Of a stretch of DNA of 6,856 nucleotides, positions 1 to 6,184 are shown piece after piece. The notes beneath the pieces are model-generated. The model did no database searches. It had not been told where the DNA came from and saw only the letters and a program-made list of their open reading frames with translations. Made by a program: the position numbers and the translations under genes. The DNA is taken from positions 1 to 6,856 of the forward strand of contig CAYYQC010000044.1 in the NCBI GenBank assembly GCA_964473715.1, written 5' to 3'. This DNA is from 2-12-FULL-41-16 sp964473715. Its GTDB lineage: Bacteria; Patescibacteriota; Patescibacteriia; Magasanikbacterales; UBA922. Position 1 is the stretch's first letter. The number at the start of each line of letters is the position of its first letter.

Positions 1-221
1 AGGTTCGTCTTTCAAATGGTAGTGAAATCATTGCTTATATTCCTGGTGAAGGACATAACTTACAGGAACACTCCATTGTGCTTATTCGTGGTGGTAAAGT
101 AAAAGATTTGCCTGGTGTTCGTTACCATATTGTTCGTGGTGTATACGATACTCAAGGTGTTGCTAACCGCAAGCGCAGCCGTTCTATCTACGGTGCCAAA
201 AAGGCTAAGGCCAAGAAATAA
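1..221 (+). CDS. rpsL: 30S ribosomal protein S12, 3' part (5' end outside window)
   Basis: This is the C-terminal 72 residues of S12, a small-subunit protein at the decoding centre. The reading frame starts at base 3 and ends with TAA at 219-221. The family signatures GEGHNLQEHS and RGGKVKDLPGVRYH are present. The Lys encoded at 102-104 corresponds to the Lys at which streptomycin-resistance substitutions occur in E. coli S12, and it is unchanged here. The following Asp is the residue that RimO methylthiolates in E. coli. The tail is strongly basic, with several Lys-Ala pairs, and slightly longer than in E. coli. The gene lies 22 bases before rpsG, in the standard str-operon order. The identity is secure; the start lies upstream of the window. 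Confidence 0.98.
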   Translation, partial: VRLSNGSEIIAYIPGEGHNLQEHSIVLIRGGKVKDLPGVRYHIVRGVYDTQGVANRKRSRSIYGAKKAKAKK

Positions 222-243
222 TCATTGATTTAAAGAAACGAAT

Positions 244-723
244 ATGTCCCGTGGAAAATCAGCCTCAAAACGAATCATCTTGGCAGACGCCCGCTATGGT
301 AGTGAATTGGTTGCTAAATTTACCAACTTTTTAATGATTGGTGGTAAAAAAACCACTGCCCAAAACATTGTTTATAAAACTTTGGAAATGGTGGCAGAAA
401 AAAAAGAAGGCAATGCTTTGGAATTATTTGAAAAAATCATGGAAGCGGTTCGTCCTCAAGTGGAAGTTCGCTCCCGTCGCGTTGGTGGTGCAAACTACCA
501 AGTTCCATCTCCAGTTTCTGGAGGCCGCCAGAACGCACTTGCGTTTCGTTGGATTATTAATGCTGCTCGCGCCCGCAAAGGCCGCAGTATGGAAGAAAAA
601 TTGACTGCAGAATTCATGGATGCTTTGGACGGACAAGGTGGTGCAATTAAAAAGAAAGAAGATGTACACCGCATGGCGGAAGCAAACAAAGCCTTCGCTC
701 ACTTTGCTCGTTTTAATCGTTAA
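244..723 (+). CDS. rpsG: 30S ribosomal protein S7
   Basis: The product is S7 (159 residues; usual length about 156), a primary 16S rRNA-binding protein that nucleates assembly of the 30S head and contacts E-site tRNA. Family features visible are the basic N-terminus, DARYGSELVAKFTNFLM (15-31), the beta-hairpin segment RPQVEVRSRRVGGANYQVP (70-88), and the C-terminal VHRMAEANKAFAHF helix. The ATG at 244 gives the family-typical N-terminus. The 20 bases before it hold no GGAG or AGGA-like Shine-Dalgarno element. In E. coli, S7 represses its operon by binding the roughly 100-base S12-S7 spacer. Here the spacer is only 22 bases, so that form of autoregulation is unlikely (inference). The gene sits between rpsL and fusA. 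Confidence 0.98.
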   Translation: MSRGKSASKRIILADARYGSELVAKFTNFLMIGGKKTTAQNIVYKTLEMVAEKKEGNALELFEKIMEAVRPQVEVRSRRVGGANYQVPSPVSGGRQNALAFRWIINAARARKGRSMEEKLTAEFMDALDGQGGAIKKKEDVHRMAEANKAFAHFARFNR

Positions 724-746
724 TTTTACCAATTTAATCTTCTTGT

Positions 747-2822
747 ATGCCCCGAGAATATTCTCTGGAAAAAACCCGTAATATCGGGATCATGGCCCAC
801 ATTGACGCTGGTAAAACAACTACTACTGAACGTGTACTTTTTTACACAGGTAAGAAACATAAGATTGGTGAAGTGCATGAAGGTGCAGCCGAAATGGACT
901 GGATGGAACAAGAAAAAGAACGTGGTATTACCATTACTTCAGCCGCGACCACTTGTTTTTGGAAAGATCACCGTATCAACATTATTGATACGCCAGGTCA
1001 CGTAGATTTTACCGTAGAAGTAGAACGCTCACTCCGTGTACTTGATGGTGCTGTAGCCTTGTTTGATTCTTCACAGGGTGTAGAACCACAATCTGAAACT
1101 GTGTGGCGCCAAGCTGATAAATATCGCGTACCTCGTATTTGTTTTGTAAATAAAATGGATAAGCTTGGTGCGGATTTTTTCATGACTCTCAAGTCAATTA
1201 AAGATCGTTTGAATAAAAAAGCCGTAGCTATTCAAATGCCGATTGGTGCTGAAGGTTCATTTTCTGCAATCATTGATCTTATTGAAATGAAGGCCTTCAA
1301 ATTTGATGGCGACCATGGCATGAACATTACTTCATTTGAAATTCCAGCTGAATTAGCTGATGAAGCCAAGAAATTCCGCGCTGAACTCATGGAAAAAGTG
1401 GCTGAAGCTAGTGATGATTTCATGAATAAATTTTTGAATGGTGAAGAATTTTCTGTTGAAGAAATTCGCAGTGCGATTCGTACCTTGGTTTTGAAAGATG
1501 AAATGTATCCAGTAATGTGTGGTTCAGCTTTGGGTAACAAAGGTGTTCAGCTCATGCTTGATGCTGTTACATACTATTTGCCATCACCTTCAGATGTAAA
1601 AGCCATTGTGGCTACTGATCCAAGTGATCCAGAAAAGAAAATTGAAGTATTACCAGTGGATACTGAACCGTTTGTTGGTTTGGCTTTCAAAATTGCTACC
1701 GACCCATTTGTTGGTAAACTTGCTTTCTTCCGCATTTACTCTGGTATTTTGACGGCTGGTTCATATGTAATCAATACTCGTACTGGTGCTAAAGAACGTA
1801 TTGGTCGCATTGTGCGGATGCATGCTAACTCACGTGAAGACGTGAATGAAGTATATGCTGGTGAAATTGCCGCTGCGATTGGTCTTAAAAATACTATTAC
1901 TGGTGACACTATCTGTGATGAAAAGCGTGAAGTAATGCTTGAAAATATTACTTTCCCAGATCCAGTTATCCATATTGCCATTGAGCCTAAAACTAAGGCT
2001 GACCAAGAAAAAATGGGTATGGCCATGCAAAAATTGGCTGAAGAAGATCCTACTTTCCGCATTCATACTGATCCAGAAACTCTCCAAACCATTATTTCTG
2101 GTATGGGAGAATTGCACCTTGAAATTATTGTTGACCGTATGAAGCGCGAATTTGGTGTAGAAGCCAATGTTGGTGCGCCTCAAGTTGCTTACAAAGAAAC
2201 CATTCGCCAAAGTGCTGAAGCTGAAGGTAAGCATGTTAAGCAGTCTGGTGGTAAGGGTCAATATGGTCATTGCTGGCTCAGAATTGAACCTCTTGAAGAA
2301 GGTAAGGGCTTTGAATTCGTTGATGAAGTTAAAGGTGGTACAATTCCTCGCGAATTTATTCCTGCTATTCAAAAAGGTGTTAAAGAATCAGTTACTAAGG
2401 GTATTATTGCTGGCTTCCCAATGGTTGATATCAAAGCGACTGTGTTTGATGGTTCATACCATGAAGTTGACTCTTCAGAAATCGCCTTTAAATTAGCCGG
2501 TTCATTGGCTTTCCAAGAAGCTTGTAAAAAAGCTCATCCAGTTATTTTGGAACCAATCATGGCTGTAGAAGTTACTACCCCAGAAGATTACATGGGAGAC
2601 GTTATTGGTGACTTGTCTGCTAAGCGTGGACAGATCCAAGAAATGAGTGACCGTGCTCAATCTAAGGTAGTAAAAGCCATGGTTCCACTTTCAAGTATGT
2701 TTGGTTACGCTACTTCTCTCCGTTCTATGTCTCAGGGCCGTGCTGCATATGCCATGGAATTCCATCATTATGCTGAATGTCCAAAAAATGTAGAAGCAGA
2801 CATTGTGGCTGGTAAAAAATAA
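747..2822 (+). CDS. fusA: Translation elongation factor G
   Basis: EF-G is the GTPase that drives tRNA-mRNA translocation and, with RRF, ribosome recycling. The protein has 691 residues (E. coli 704), so it is full length. The G domain is complete: G1 AHIDAGKT (17-24), G2 RGITIT (58-63), G3 DTPGH (80-84) with its catalytic His, G4 NKMD (134-137) and G5 GSA (259-261). Domain IV carries SGGKGQYGH (500-508). The tip His at 572, in HEVDSSE, matches E. coli His583. Domain V has EVTTPEDYMGDVIGDL. The start ATG fits the family N-terminus and lies 23 bases after rpsG, with no Shine-Dalgarno element upstream. A strong terminator follows at once, so tuf is not downstream in the same unit, unlike the E. 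coli str operon. Confidence 0.98.
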   Translation: MPREYSLEKTRNIGIMAHIDAGKTTTTERVLFYTGKKHKIGEVHEGAAEMDWMEQEKERGITITSAATTCFWKDHRINIIDTPGHVDFTVEVERSLRVLDGAVALFDSSQGVEPQSETVWRQADKYRVPRICFVNKMDKLGADFFMTLKSIKDRLNKKAVAIQMPIGAEGSFSAIIDLIEMKAFKFDGDHGMNITSFEIPAELADEAKKFRAELMEKVAEASDDFMNKFLNGEEFSVEEIRSAIRTLVLKDEMYPVMCGSALGNKGVQLMLDAVTYYLPSPSDVKAIVATDPSDPEKKIEVLPVDTEPFVGLAFKIATDPFVGKLAFFRIYSGILTAGSYVINTRTGAKERIGRIVRMHANSREDVNEVYAGEIAAAIGLKNTITGDTICDEKREVMLENITFPDPVIHIAIEPKTKADQEKMGMAMQKLAEEDPTFRIHTDPETLQTIISGMGELHLEIIVDRMKREFGVEANVGAPQVAYKETIRQSAEAEGKHVKQSGGKGQYGHCWLRIEPLEEGKGFEFVDEVKGGTIPREFIPAIQKGVKESVTKGIIAGFPMVDIKATVFDGSYHEVDSSEIAFKLAGSLAFQEACKKAHPVILEPIMAVEVTTPEDYMGDVIGDLSAKRGQIQEMSDRAQSKVVKAMVPLSSMFGYATSLRSMSQGRAAYAMEFHHYAECPKNVEADIVAGKK

Positions 2823-2839
2823 GCATTTTAAAAAGCTTG

Positions 2840-2868
2840 AAAATCTCCCCAAATTGGGGAGATTTTTT
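2840..2868 (+). terminator. Intrinsic terminator of the rpsL-rpsG-fusA unit
   Basis: A perfect 11-bp stem (2840-2850 with 2856-2866) contains CTCCCC/GGGGAG and closes a 5-base AAATT loop. A run of six T ends at 2868. It begins 18 bases after the fusA stop, so it very probably ends the str-type transcript. Confidence 0.95.
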
Positions 2869-2875
2869 ATCCACA
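2867..2875 (+). promoter_or_regulatory. Perfect DnaA-box match (TTATCCACA)
   Basis: TTATCCACA is identical to the E. coli high-affinity DnaA box. It overlaps the T-run of the fusA terminator and lies just upstream of the promoters of the next gene. A single 9-mer can occur by chance, so function is unproven. A second perfect box is found at 6155-6163. Confidence 0.45.
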
Positions 2876-2881
2876 GTTTTT

Positions 2882-2910
2882 TTGATGAACAGTTGGTTTG
2901 CGTGTACACT
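2882..2910 (+). promoter_or_regulatory. Candidate upstream promoter of the secreted-protein gene
   Basis: TTGATG (2882-2887) and TACACT (2905-2910) are separated by 17 bp, with 4 of 6 matches to each sigma-70 consensus hexamer. The -10 element overlaps the 8-bp palindrome GTGTACAC (2902-2909). It is weaker than the second candidate downstream. Confidence 0.4.
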
Positions 2911-2921
2911 AGCTAAGCTTT

Positions 2922-2950
2922 TTGATATTAAAGAAAGCTATAACTATTAT
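2922..2950 (+). promoter_or_regulatory. Likely main promoter of the secreted-protein gene
   Basis: TTGATA (2922-2927) and TATTAT (2945-2950) each match the sigma-70 consensus at 5 of 6 positions, with the optimal 17-bp spacing. The predicted transcript start near 2957 gives an 18-base 5' leader before the ATG at 2975. A 6-bp inverted repeat, AGCTTT (2916-2921) with AAAGCT (2934-2939), flanks the -35 element and could be an operator (inference). Confidence 0.6.
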
Positions 2951-2974
2951 TTATTTTTGATTAATAAACAAACT

Positions 2975-4780
2975 ATGAAAACACAACGTTTTCAAGCTTG
3001 GATGGGAATCACACTTAGTGCCTTGGCGCTTAGTGTTTTGGTTCCATCCACTGTTGCTGCTGCAACCTGTCCAGATGTTTCTGGTAAGGTAGTTAAGGTT
3101 AAAACATCATATTGGTTGGTAAAAGACGGTCAGCGGCATGAGTTTGTTGATTCTGTAGCCATGCAAACTTGGGATCGTACTGCTGTTACCGTTAAAGCTG
3201 ATTGTGTAAAAGATCTACCGGTTGTGGGTGTAATTAATTATCGTCCAGGTTCTCGTTTGGTTAAATTTACGGGTAGTCCAACTTTGTATGCGGTTGGTAC
3301 TAACATGAATCTTCACCCAATTGACAAAACAGCAGCCAAACAATGGTATGGTGCTGGATACCAGGGCTCAGTACGTACTTTACCAAAAGATAAGTTTTCT
3401 AAATTCACAGTTGCTGAAGCTGTAACCGTTGATCGTCTCAATGATGGCGCTTTGGTAAAACAGGTTGGTAAAACTCAGGTTTATTATGTAAAAGGTGGTC
3501 AATTGGTAAAAGTGGAAGGTAAACTTCGTTCGGCGGTAAGTGGAAAGGTATTGGCACTCCCAGCCAAAGTTTTTGCTAAATTAGCACTTTCTGGTAACAC
3601 AGTAAAATCGGCTGATTTAACTGCCGACCCAATAACGGCTACTGTTCCAGTAACCGAAGGTGTTGCTCCAGTTGTTACACCTCCAACTACTCCTCTCGTT
3701 ACACCACCGGTAACTCCTCCAGTGTCAAATCCAGATAATACCGTTGAAACTGATCTAAGTAAATTACCAAAAATTGGTGTTAACTACAGTGGTCCTTTCC
3801 CAGCCCCAGAAGGTTTGGTTTTGGAAGGTACAATTGGTGCCACTAAATATTTTGAACCAACTGGAACTGGTGAATATCGTTTCCGTCCAAAAATTGATGG
3901 CGGGCGATCAATCAATTGTCTTGATTCTACTCGTACTGTTTACAAATCAAAAGGTAAAAATTACGACGCAGGGTTTAAAGCTGGTATCAATTATGGAATT
4001 AAAGACGGTGGCGTTTTCTTCCCAAAATACGATGATGCACCTCGTGGTGGCAATGTAGGTAACCAATACTTTGATCAAGGTTTCCGAGTAGGTTATAAGC
4101 ATGGATACGAAGTTGGCGATGACTATGGTACTACCTATGATTGCCGTCCTTCAGCCTATAAGCCGGGTGATTATGATGCTGATGGTTGGACCAAAACTAC
4201 CGGCTTTGAAAAGGCTAAAAATTTGGTAGCGGTTTACTTCCCAAGTGTAGTGGGTGGTTACGGTGGAAGTGGTAAAACTTCTAGTGATGCATATGGCTGG
4301 ACACTCCATACCATGTTAGAAGGTTTAAGAGTTGAAGATACTGAGTTCAATAAGAATAAACCAATTGTTAACTTGTCTCGGGTAGAAGTAATGGAATCTG
4401 TCCCAGAAGGTGCTGAAACTTCTATGACCATGGAAGAAGTGGCCAAAATGTCTTATGATGCTGCGCTCAAATATACAAATACAAAGTACAACCGAATTTG
4501 TACTTTGACTGAACCAACTATTGAAACCAAGACCTATGGTTCAAATACATTTACACTATTAACTTTTGTACAAATTTGTAAGCCAGAAGCTAAACAAGAA
4601 GCAACTTGGAAGCTCCAGGCCTACGCTTTTGCTAAAGGTAAAACCAGTGGTAATGTCTTCACTACCACCTTTGTTGATCCATTTAGTTTAAAGAAAGCTG
4701 GAGCCGATGAATTTGATATGTCAAAATTACCAAGTAATGATTTCATTGCTCAATTCTTGACTAAATTACAATTCAACTAG
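2975..4780 (+). CDS. Secreted multidomain protein of unknown function with GX3 repeats
   Basis: This 601-residue protein is not assigned to a named family. Residues 1-30 form a signal peptide: Lys2/Arg5, a hydrophobic core at 10-23 and a probable cleavage after Ala30. The residue before Cys32 is Thr, so it is not a lipobox. Residues 32-182 hold about three degenerate copies of a module reading G-x-(L/V)-V-K, then Y/W-x-V, then a Gly turn and a hydrophobic end (about 37-66, 92-124 and 158-182). I recall similar YRPGxRLVK segments in secreted CPR proteins. Residues 232-253 are a Pro/Thr linker. The C-terminal region has GX3 blocks at 333-345 and 369-385. Six cysteines (32, 77, 315, 390, 509, 535) fall as one pair per region. 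The start at 2975 is chosen because it yields the signal peptide and follows a good promoter; an in-frame ATG at 2837 would read through the fusA terminator. It is a single-gene unit. Confidence 0.85.
   Translation: MKTQRFQAWMGITLSALALSVLVPSTVAAATCPDVSGKVVKVKTSYWLVKDGQRHEFVDSVAMQTWDRTAVTVKADCVKDLPVVGVINYRPGSRLVKFTGSPTLYAVGTNMNLHPIDKTAAKQWYGAGYQGSVRTLPKDKFSKFTVAEAVTVDRLNDGALVKQVGKTQVYYVKGGQLVKVEGKLRSAVSGKVLALPAKVFAKLALSGNTVKSADLTADPITATVPVTEGVAPVVTPPTTPLVTPPVTPPVSNPDNTVETDLSKLPKIGVNYSGPFPAPEGLVLEGTIGATKYFEPTGTGEYRFRPKIDGGRSINCLDSTRTVYKSKGKNYDAGFKAGINYGIKDGGVFFPKYDDAPRGGNVGNQYFDQGFRVGYKHGYEVGDDYGTTYDCRPSAYKPGDYDADGWTKTTGFEKAKNLVAVYFPSVVGGYGGSGKTSSDAYGWTLHTMLEGLRVEDTEFNKNKPIVNLSRVEVMESVPEGAETSMTMEEVAKMSYDAALKYTNTKYNRICTLTEPTIETKTYGSNTFTLLTFVQICKPEAKQEATWKLQAYAFAKGKTSGNVFTTTFVDPFSLKKAGADEFDMSKLPSNDFIAQFLTKLQFN
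3971..4129 (+). repeat. Two GX3 (Gly every fourth residue) repeat blocks within the secreted protein
   Basis: Block 1 covers residues 333-345, with Gly at 333, 337, 341 and 345 (GFKAGINYGIKDG). Block 2 covers residues 369-385, with Gly at 369, 373, 377, 381 and 385 (GFRVGYKHGYEVGDDYG). Both open with an aromatic residue after the first Gly and are preceded by Tyr/Phe-Asp-x. They therefore look like two copies of one element separated by 23 residues. The four-residue period suggests a helix with a glycine stripe used for tight packing (inference). This is a protein-level repeat, not a DNA repeat. Confidence 0.8.
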
Positions 4781-4801
4781 TCTTTCGCGTTAGTATCAAG
4801 T

Positions 4802-4830
4802 AAAGCCCCTGTTAATCCAGGGGCTTTTTT
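4802..4830 (+). terminator. Intrinsic terminator of the secreted-protein gene
   Basis: A perfect 10-bp stem (4802-4811 with 4818-4827) has a GCCCCTG/CAGGGGC core and a 6-base TTAATC loop. T runs from 4825 to 4830. It starts 21 bases after the TAG stop and isolates this gene from the membrane-protein/trmD unit. Confidence 0.95.
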
Positions 4831-4859
4831 ATTGAAAAAAAGACGGTAATGTGAGAAAA

Positions 4860-4865
4860 TATAAG
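4860..4865 (+). promoter_or_regulatory. Candidate -10 element for the membrane protein-trmD unit
   Basis: A terminator precedes this unit, so a promoter should lie in 4831-4880. TATAAG at 4860-4865 matches the -10 consensus at 5 of 6 positions and would start transcription near 4872, about 9 bases before the ATG. The only -35-like hexamer, TTGAAA at 4832-4837, is 22 bp away, which is too far. The call is tentative. Confidence 0.3.
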
Positions 4866-4880
4866 TAATTATTTTAAAAT

Positions 4881-5435
4881 ATGCCTCTCTATACACCTGT
4901 AAATTTTAACGCTGCTTACGAAGATAACCAGCGTGGTCGTTTGTCTGCAGACCAATTAACCGCACTGACCAAAATGCTCAAATCACGAATTTTTGTTGGT
5001 ATACTTTTGTTTTTTTGTGATTTATTCATGGTTGCTCTGTTTGGCGCGGTTCTCCTAAGTGGTGATTGGGAAAAAGAATTTACGGTTCAGTTTATTTTTT
5101 TGGTTTGCACACTCTTTAGTTTGAGTGGTGTACTCTATGGTTTGAGTATTTGGGTATCGGCCAAAAAAGCCTCGGCTGAATTGTCTAATACACAAGTCAT
5201 TAAAATTGTTGGTGAGGCAGCAAAATATAACTATGGTGTGGCTGTACCAGTAGCCGGTGCCACGCACACCGCAGTATTGCGTCATGGATACATTAAGCTC
5301 AGTGGTATTAAATATGGTGTATTAAATCCAGTGTTATATAATGAAATTGTTGATGCCAAAAAAACAGATTTTTACATTATCCCAATTAAAAGCACTGGTT
5401 TTGCTAAAGGGGTAGTGATTAACTGTTCAAATTAA
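4881..5435 (+). CDS. Two-helix membrane protein of unknown function, coupled to trmD
   Basis: This 184-residue protein is not recognised. The N-terminal 36 residues are soluble and polar and include QRGRLSADQLTALTKMLKSR. Two hydrophobic segments follow: about 37-60 (rich in Leu/Phe, with Cys46-Asp47 inside the first helix) and about 67-92. They are joined by a short charged loop, GDWEKE. The basic AKK after helix 2 and the basic residues before helix 1 suggest that both termini are cytoplasmic (positive-inside inference). The C-terminal domain of about 90 residues has alternating hydrophobic stretches, suggesting a small beta-rich fold. There is no signal peptide and no recognisable catalytic motif. 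The ATG at 4881 is the first start after the terminator and has no Shine-Dalgarno element. The stop codon is 2 bases before the trmD start, so the two genes are probably co-transcribed and translationally coupled. Confidence 0.8.
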   Translation: MPLYTPVNFNAAYEDNQRGRLSADQLTALTKMLKSRIFVGILLFFCDLFMVALFGAVLLSGDWEKEFTVQFIFLVCTLFSLSGVLYGLSIWVSAKKASAELSNTQVIKIVGEAAKYNYGVAVPVAGATHTAVLRHGYIKLSGIKYGVLNPVLYNEIVDAKKTDFYIIPIKSTGFAKGVVINCSN

Positions 5436-5437
5436 GT

Positions 5438-6148
5438 ATGAAGTTTAATGTCATTACCATTTTTCCGGAAATTATTGAGCATTACTGTGCCACAACCATT
5501 ATTGGTCGCGCGCAAAAAAATAAGATTATTTCTGTAAACGCAGTTCAATTGCGTGATTTTGCGATTGATAACCATAAGACAGTTGATGATACGCCGTATG
5601 GCGGGGGAGCAGGAATGGTAATGAAACCAGACATTATTTTTGCAGCGCTGAAAAGTATTGATGCGATTCCGTTTAGCAAGGTCGATGGTTTGACTAAAGT
5701 AAAGAAAATTTTCAATGGTTCTCTAAAGCAAAAAAAACGCACCGTACTTCTATCACCGCGTGGTCGACAATTTAATCAGGAAATTGCTAAGCAGTGGAGT
5801 AATCTTAATGAGATTACTTTTATTTGTGGAAGATACGAAGGAGTTGATCAGCGTGTGGTTGATCATTTGATTGATGAAGAAATTTCCATTGGTCCTTATG
5901 TGTTGGCAGGTGGAGAACTTGGGGCACTCACTATTATCGAAGCGGTGGCTCGTTTATTGCCAGGCGTGCTAGGTAATGCTGATTCTTTGATTGATGAAAC
6001 ATTTAATTCTTTAGAAATTGATGATGCGGAATATCCGCAATATACGCGTCCGGTAGATTTTAAGGGTTGGAAAGTACCAGAAATTCTACTGTCTGGGGAC
6101 CATAAAAAAATTGCGGCGTGGCGGCAAAAGGGTAGGGGGAAACAATAA
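5438..6148 (+). CDS. trmD: tRNA (guanine37-N1)-methyltransferase
   Basis: TrmD transfers a methyl group from S-adenosylmethionine to N1 of G37 in tRNAs reading CNN and some other codons, which prevents +1 frameshifting. It works as a homodimer with a trefoil knot. Visible motifs are FPEIIEHY (9-16), TVDDTPYGGGAGMVM (48-62), LSPRGR (105-110), CGRYEGVDQRV (130-140), SIGPYVLAGGE (150-160), RLLPGVLG (172-179, with Arg172 matching E. coli Arg154) and YPQYTRP (199-205). The protein has 236 residues (E. coli 255) but holds an insertion of roughly 15 residues around 75-100. It stops just after the KKIAAWRQK segment and so lacks about 40 C-terminal residues. Aligned on the following Phe, the catalytic E. 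coli Asp169 corresponds to Glu187, with Asp186 beside it. The usual partners rpsP, rimM and rplS are absent here. Confidence 0.97.
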   Translation: MKFNVITIFPEIIEHYCATTIIGRAQKNKIISVNAVQLRDFAIDNHKTVDDTPYGGGAGMVMKPDIIFAALKSIDAIPFSKVDGLTKVKKIFNGSLKQKKRTVLLSPRGRQFNQEIAKQWSNLNEITFICGRYEGVDQRVVDHLIDEEISIGPYVLAGGELGALTIIEAVARLLPGVLGNADSLIDETFNSLEIDDAEYPQYTRPVDFKGWKVPEILLSGDHKKIAAWRQKGRGKQ

Positions 6149-6154
6149 AAAAAC

Positions 6155-6163
6155 TTATACACA
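6155..6163 (+). promoter_or_regulatory. Perfect DnaA-box match (TTATACACA), with a degenerate second copy
   Basis: TTATACACA fits TTATNCACA exactly. Two bases later comes TTATCCGCT (6166-6174), a 6 of 9 match to TTATCCACA in the same orientation. The pair lies between trmD and the rRNA promoter, about 57-65 bases upstream of the predicted start, where a bound protein could influence rRNA transcription (inference). Confidence 0.45.
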
Positions 6164-6184
6164 GGTTATCCGCTATTCACTCTA

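Noticed and set aside
1830..2372. A 180-codon minus-strand open frame inside fusA.
   Set aside because: It is a shadow of the fusA coding frame with no upstream signals, and the composition follows the reverse complement of EF-G codons.
2837..2974. An upstream in-frame ATG would extend the secreted protein by 46 residues.
   Set aside because: The extension crosses the fusA terminator and both candidate promoters and would bury the clear signal peptide inside the protein.
4256..4279. Walker A-like sequence GYGGSGKT (residues 428-435) in the secreted protein.
   Set aside because: The protein has an N-terminal signal peptide, no evident Walker B or other NTPase motif, and the segment is a Gly/Ser-rich turn. 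A chance match is more likely.
244..6148. UGA recoding, as in some CPR lineages (Gracilibacteria, SR1).
   Set aside because: No in-frame TGA occurs in any gene and all Trp residues use TGG. The six visible stops are TAA (five) and TAG (one), so there is no positive evidence for recoding.
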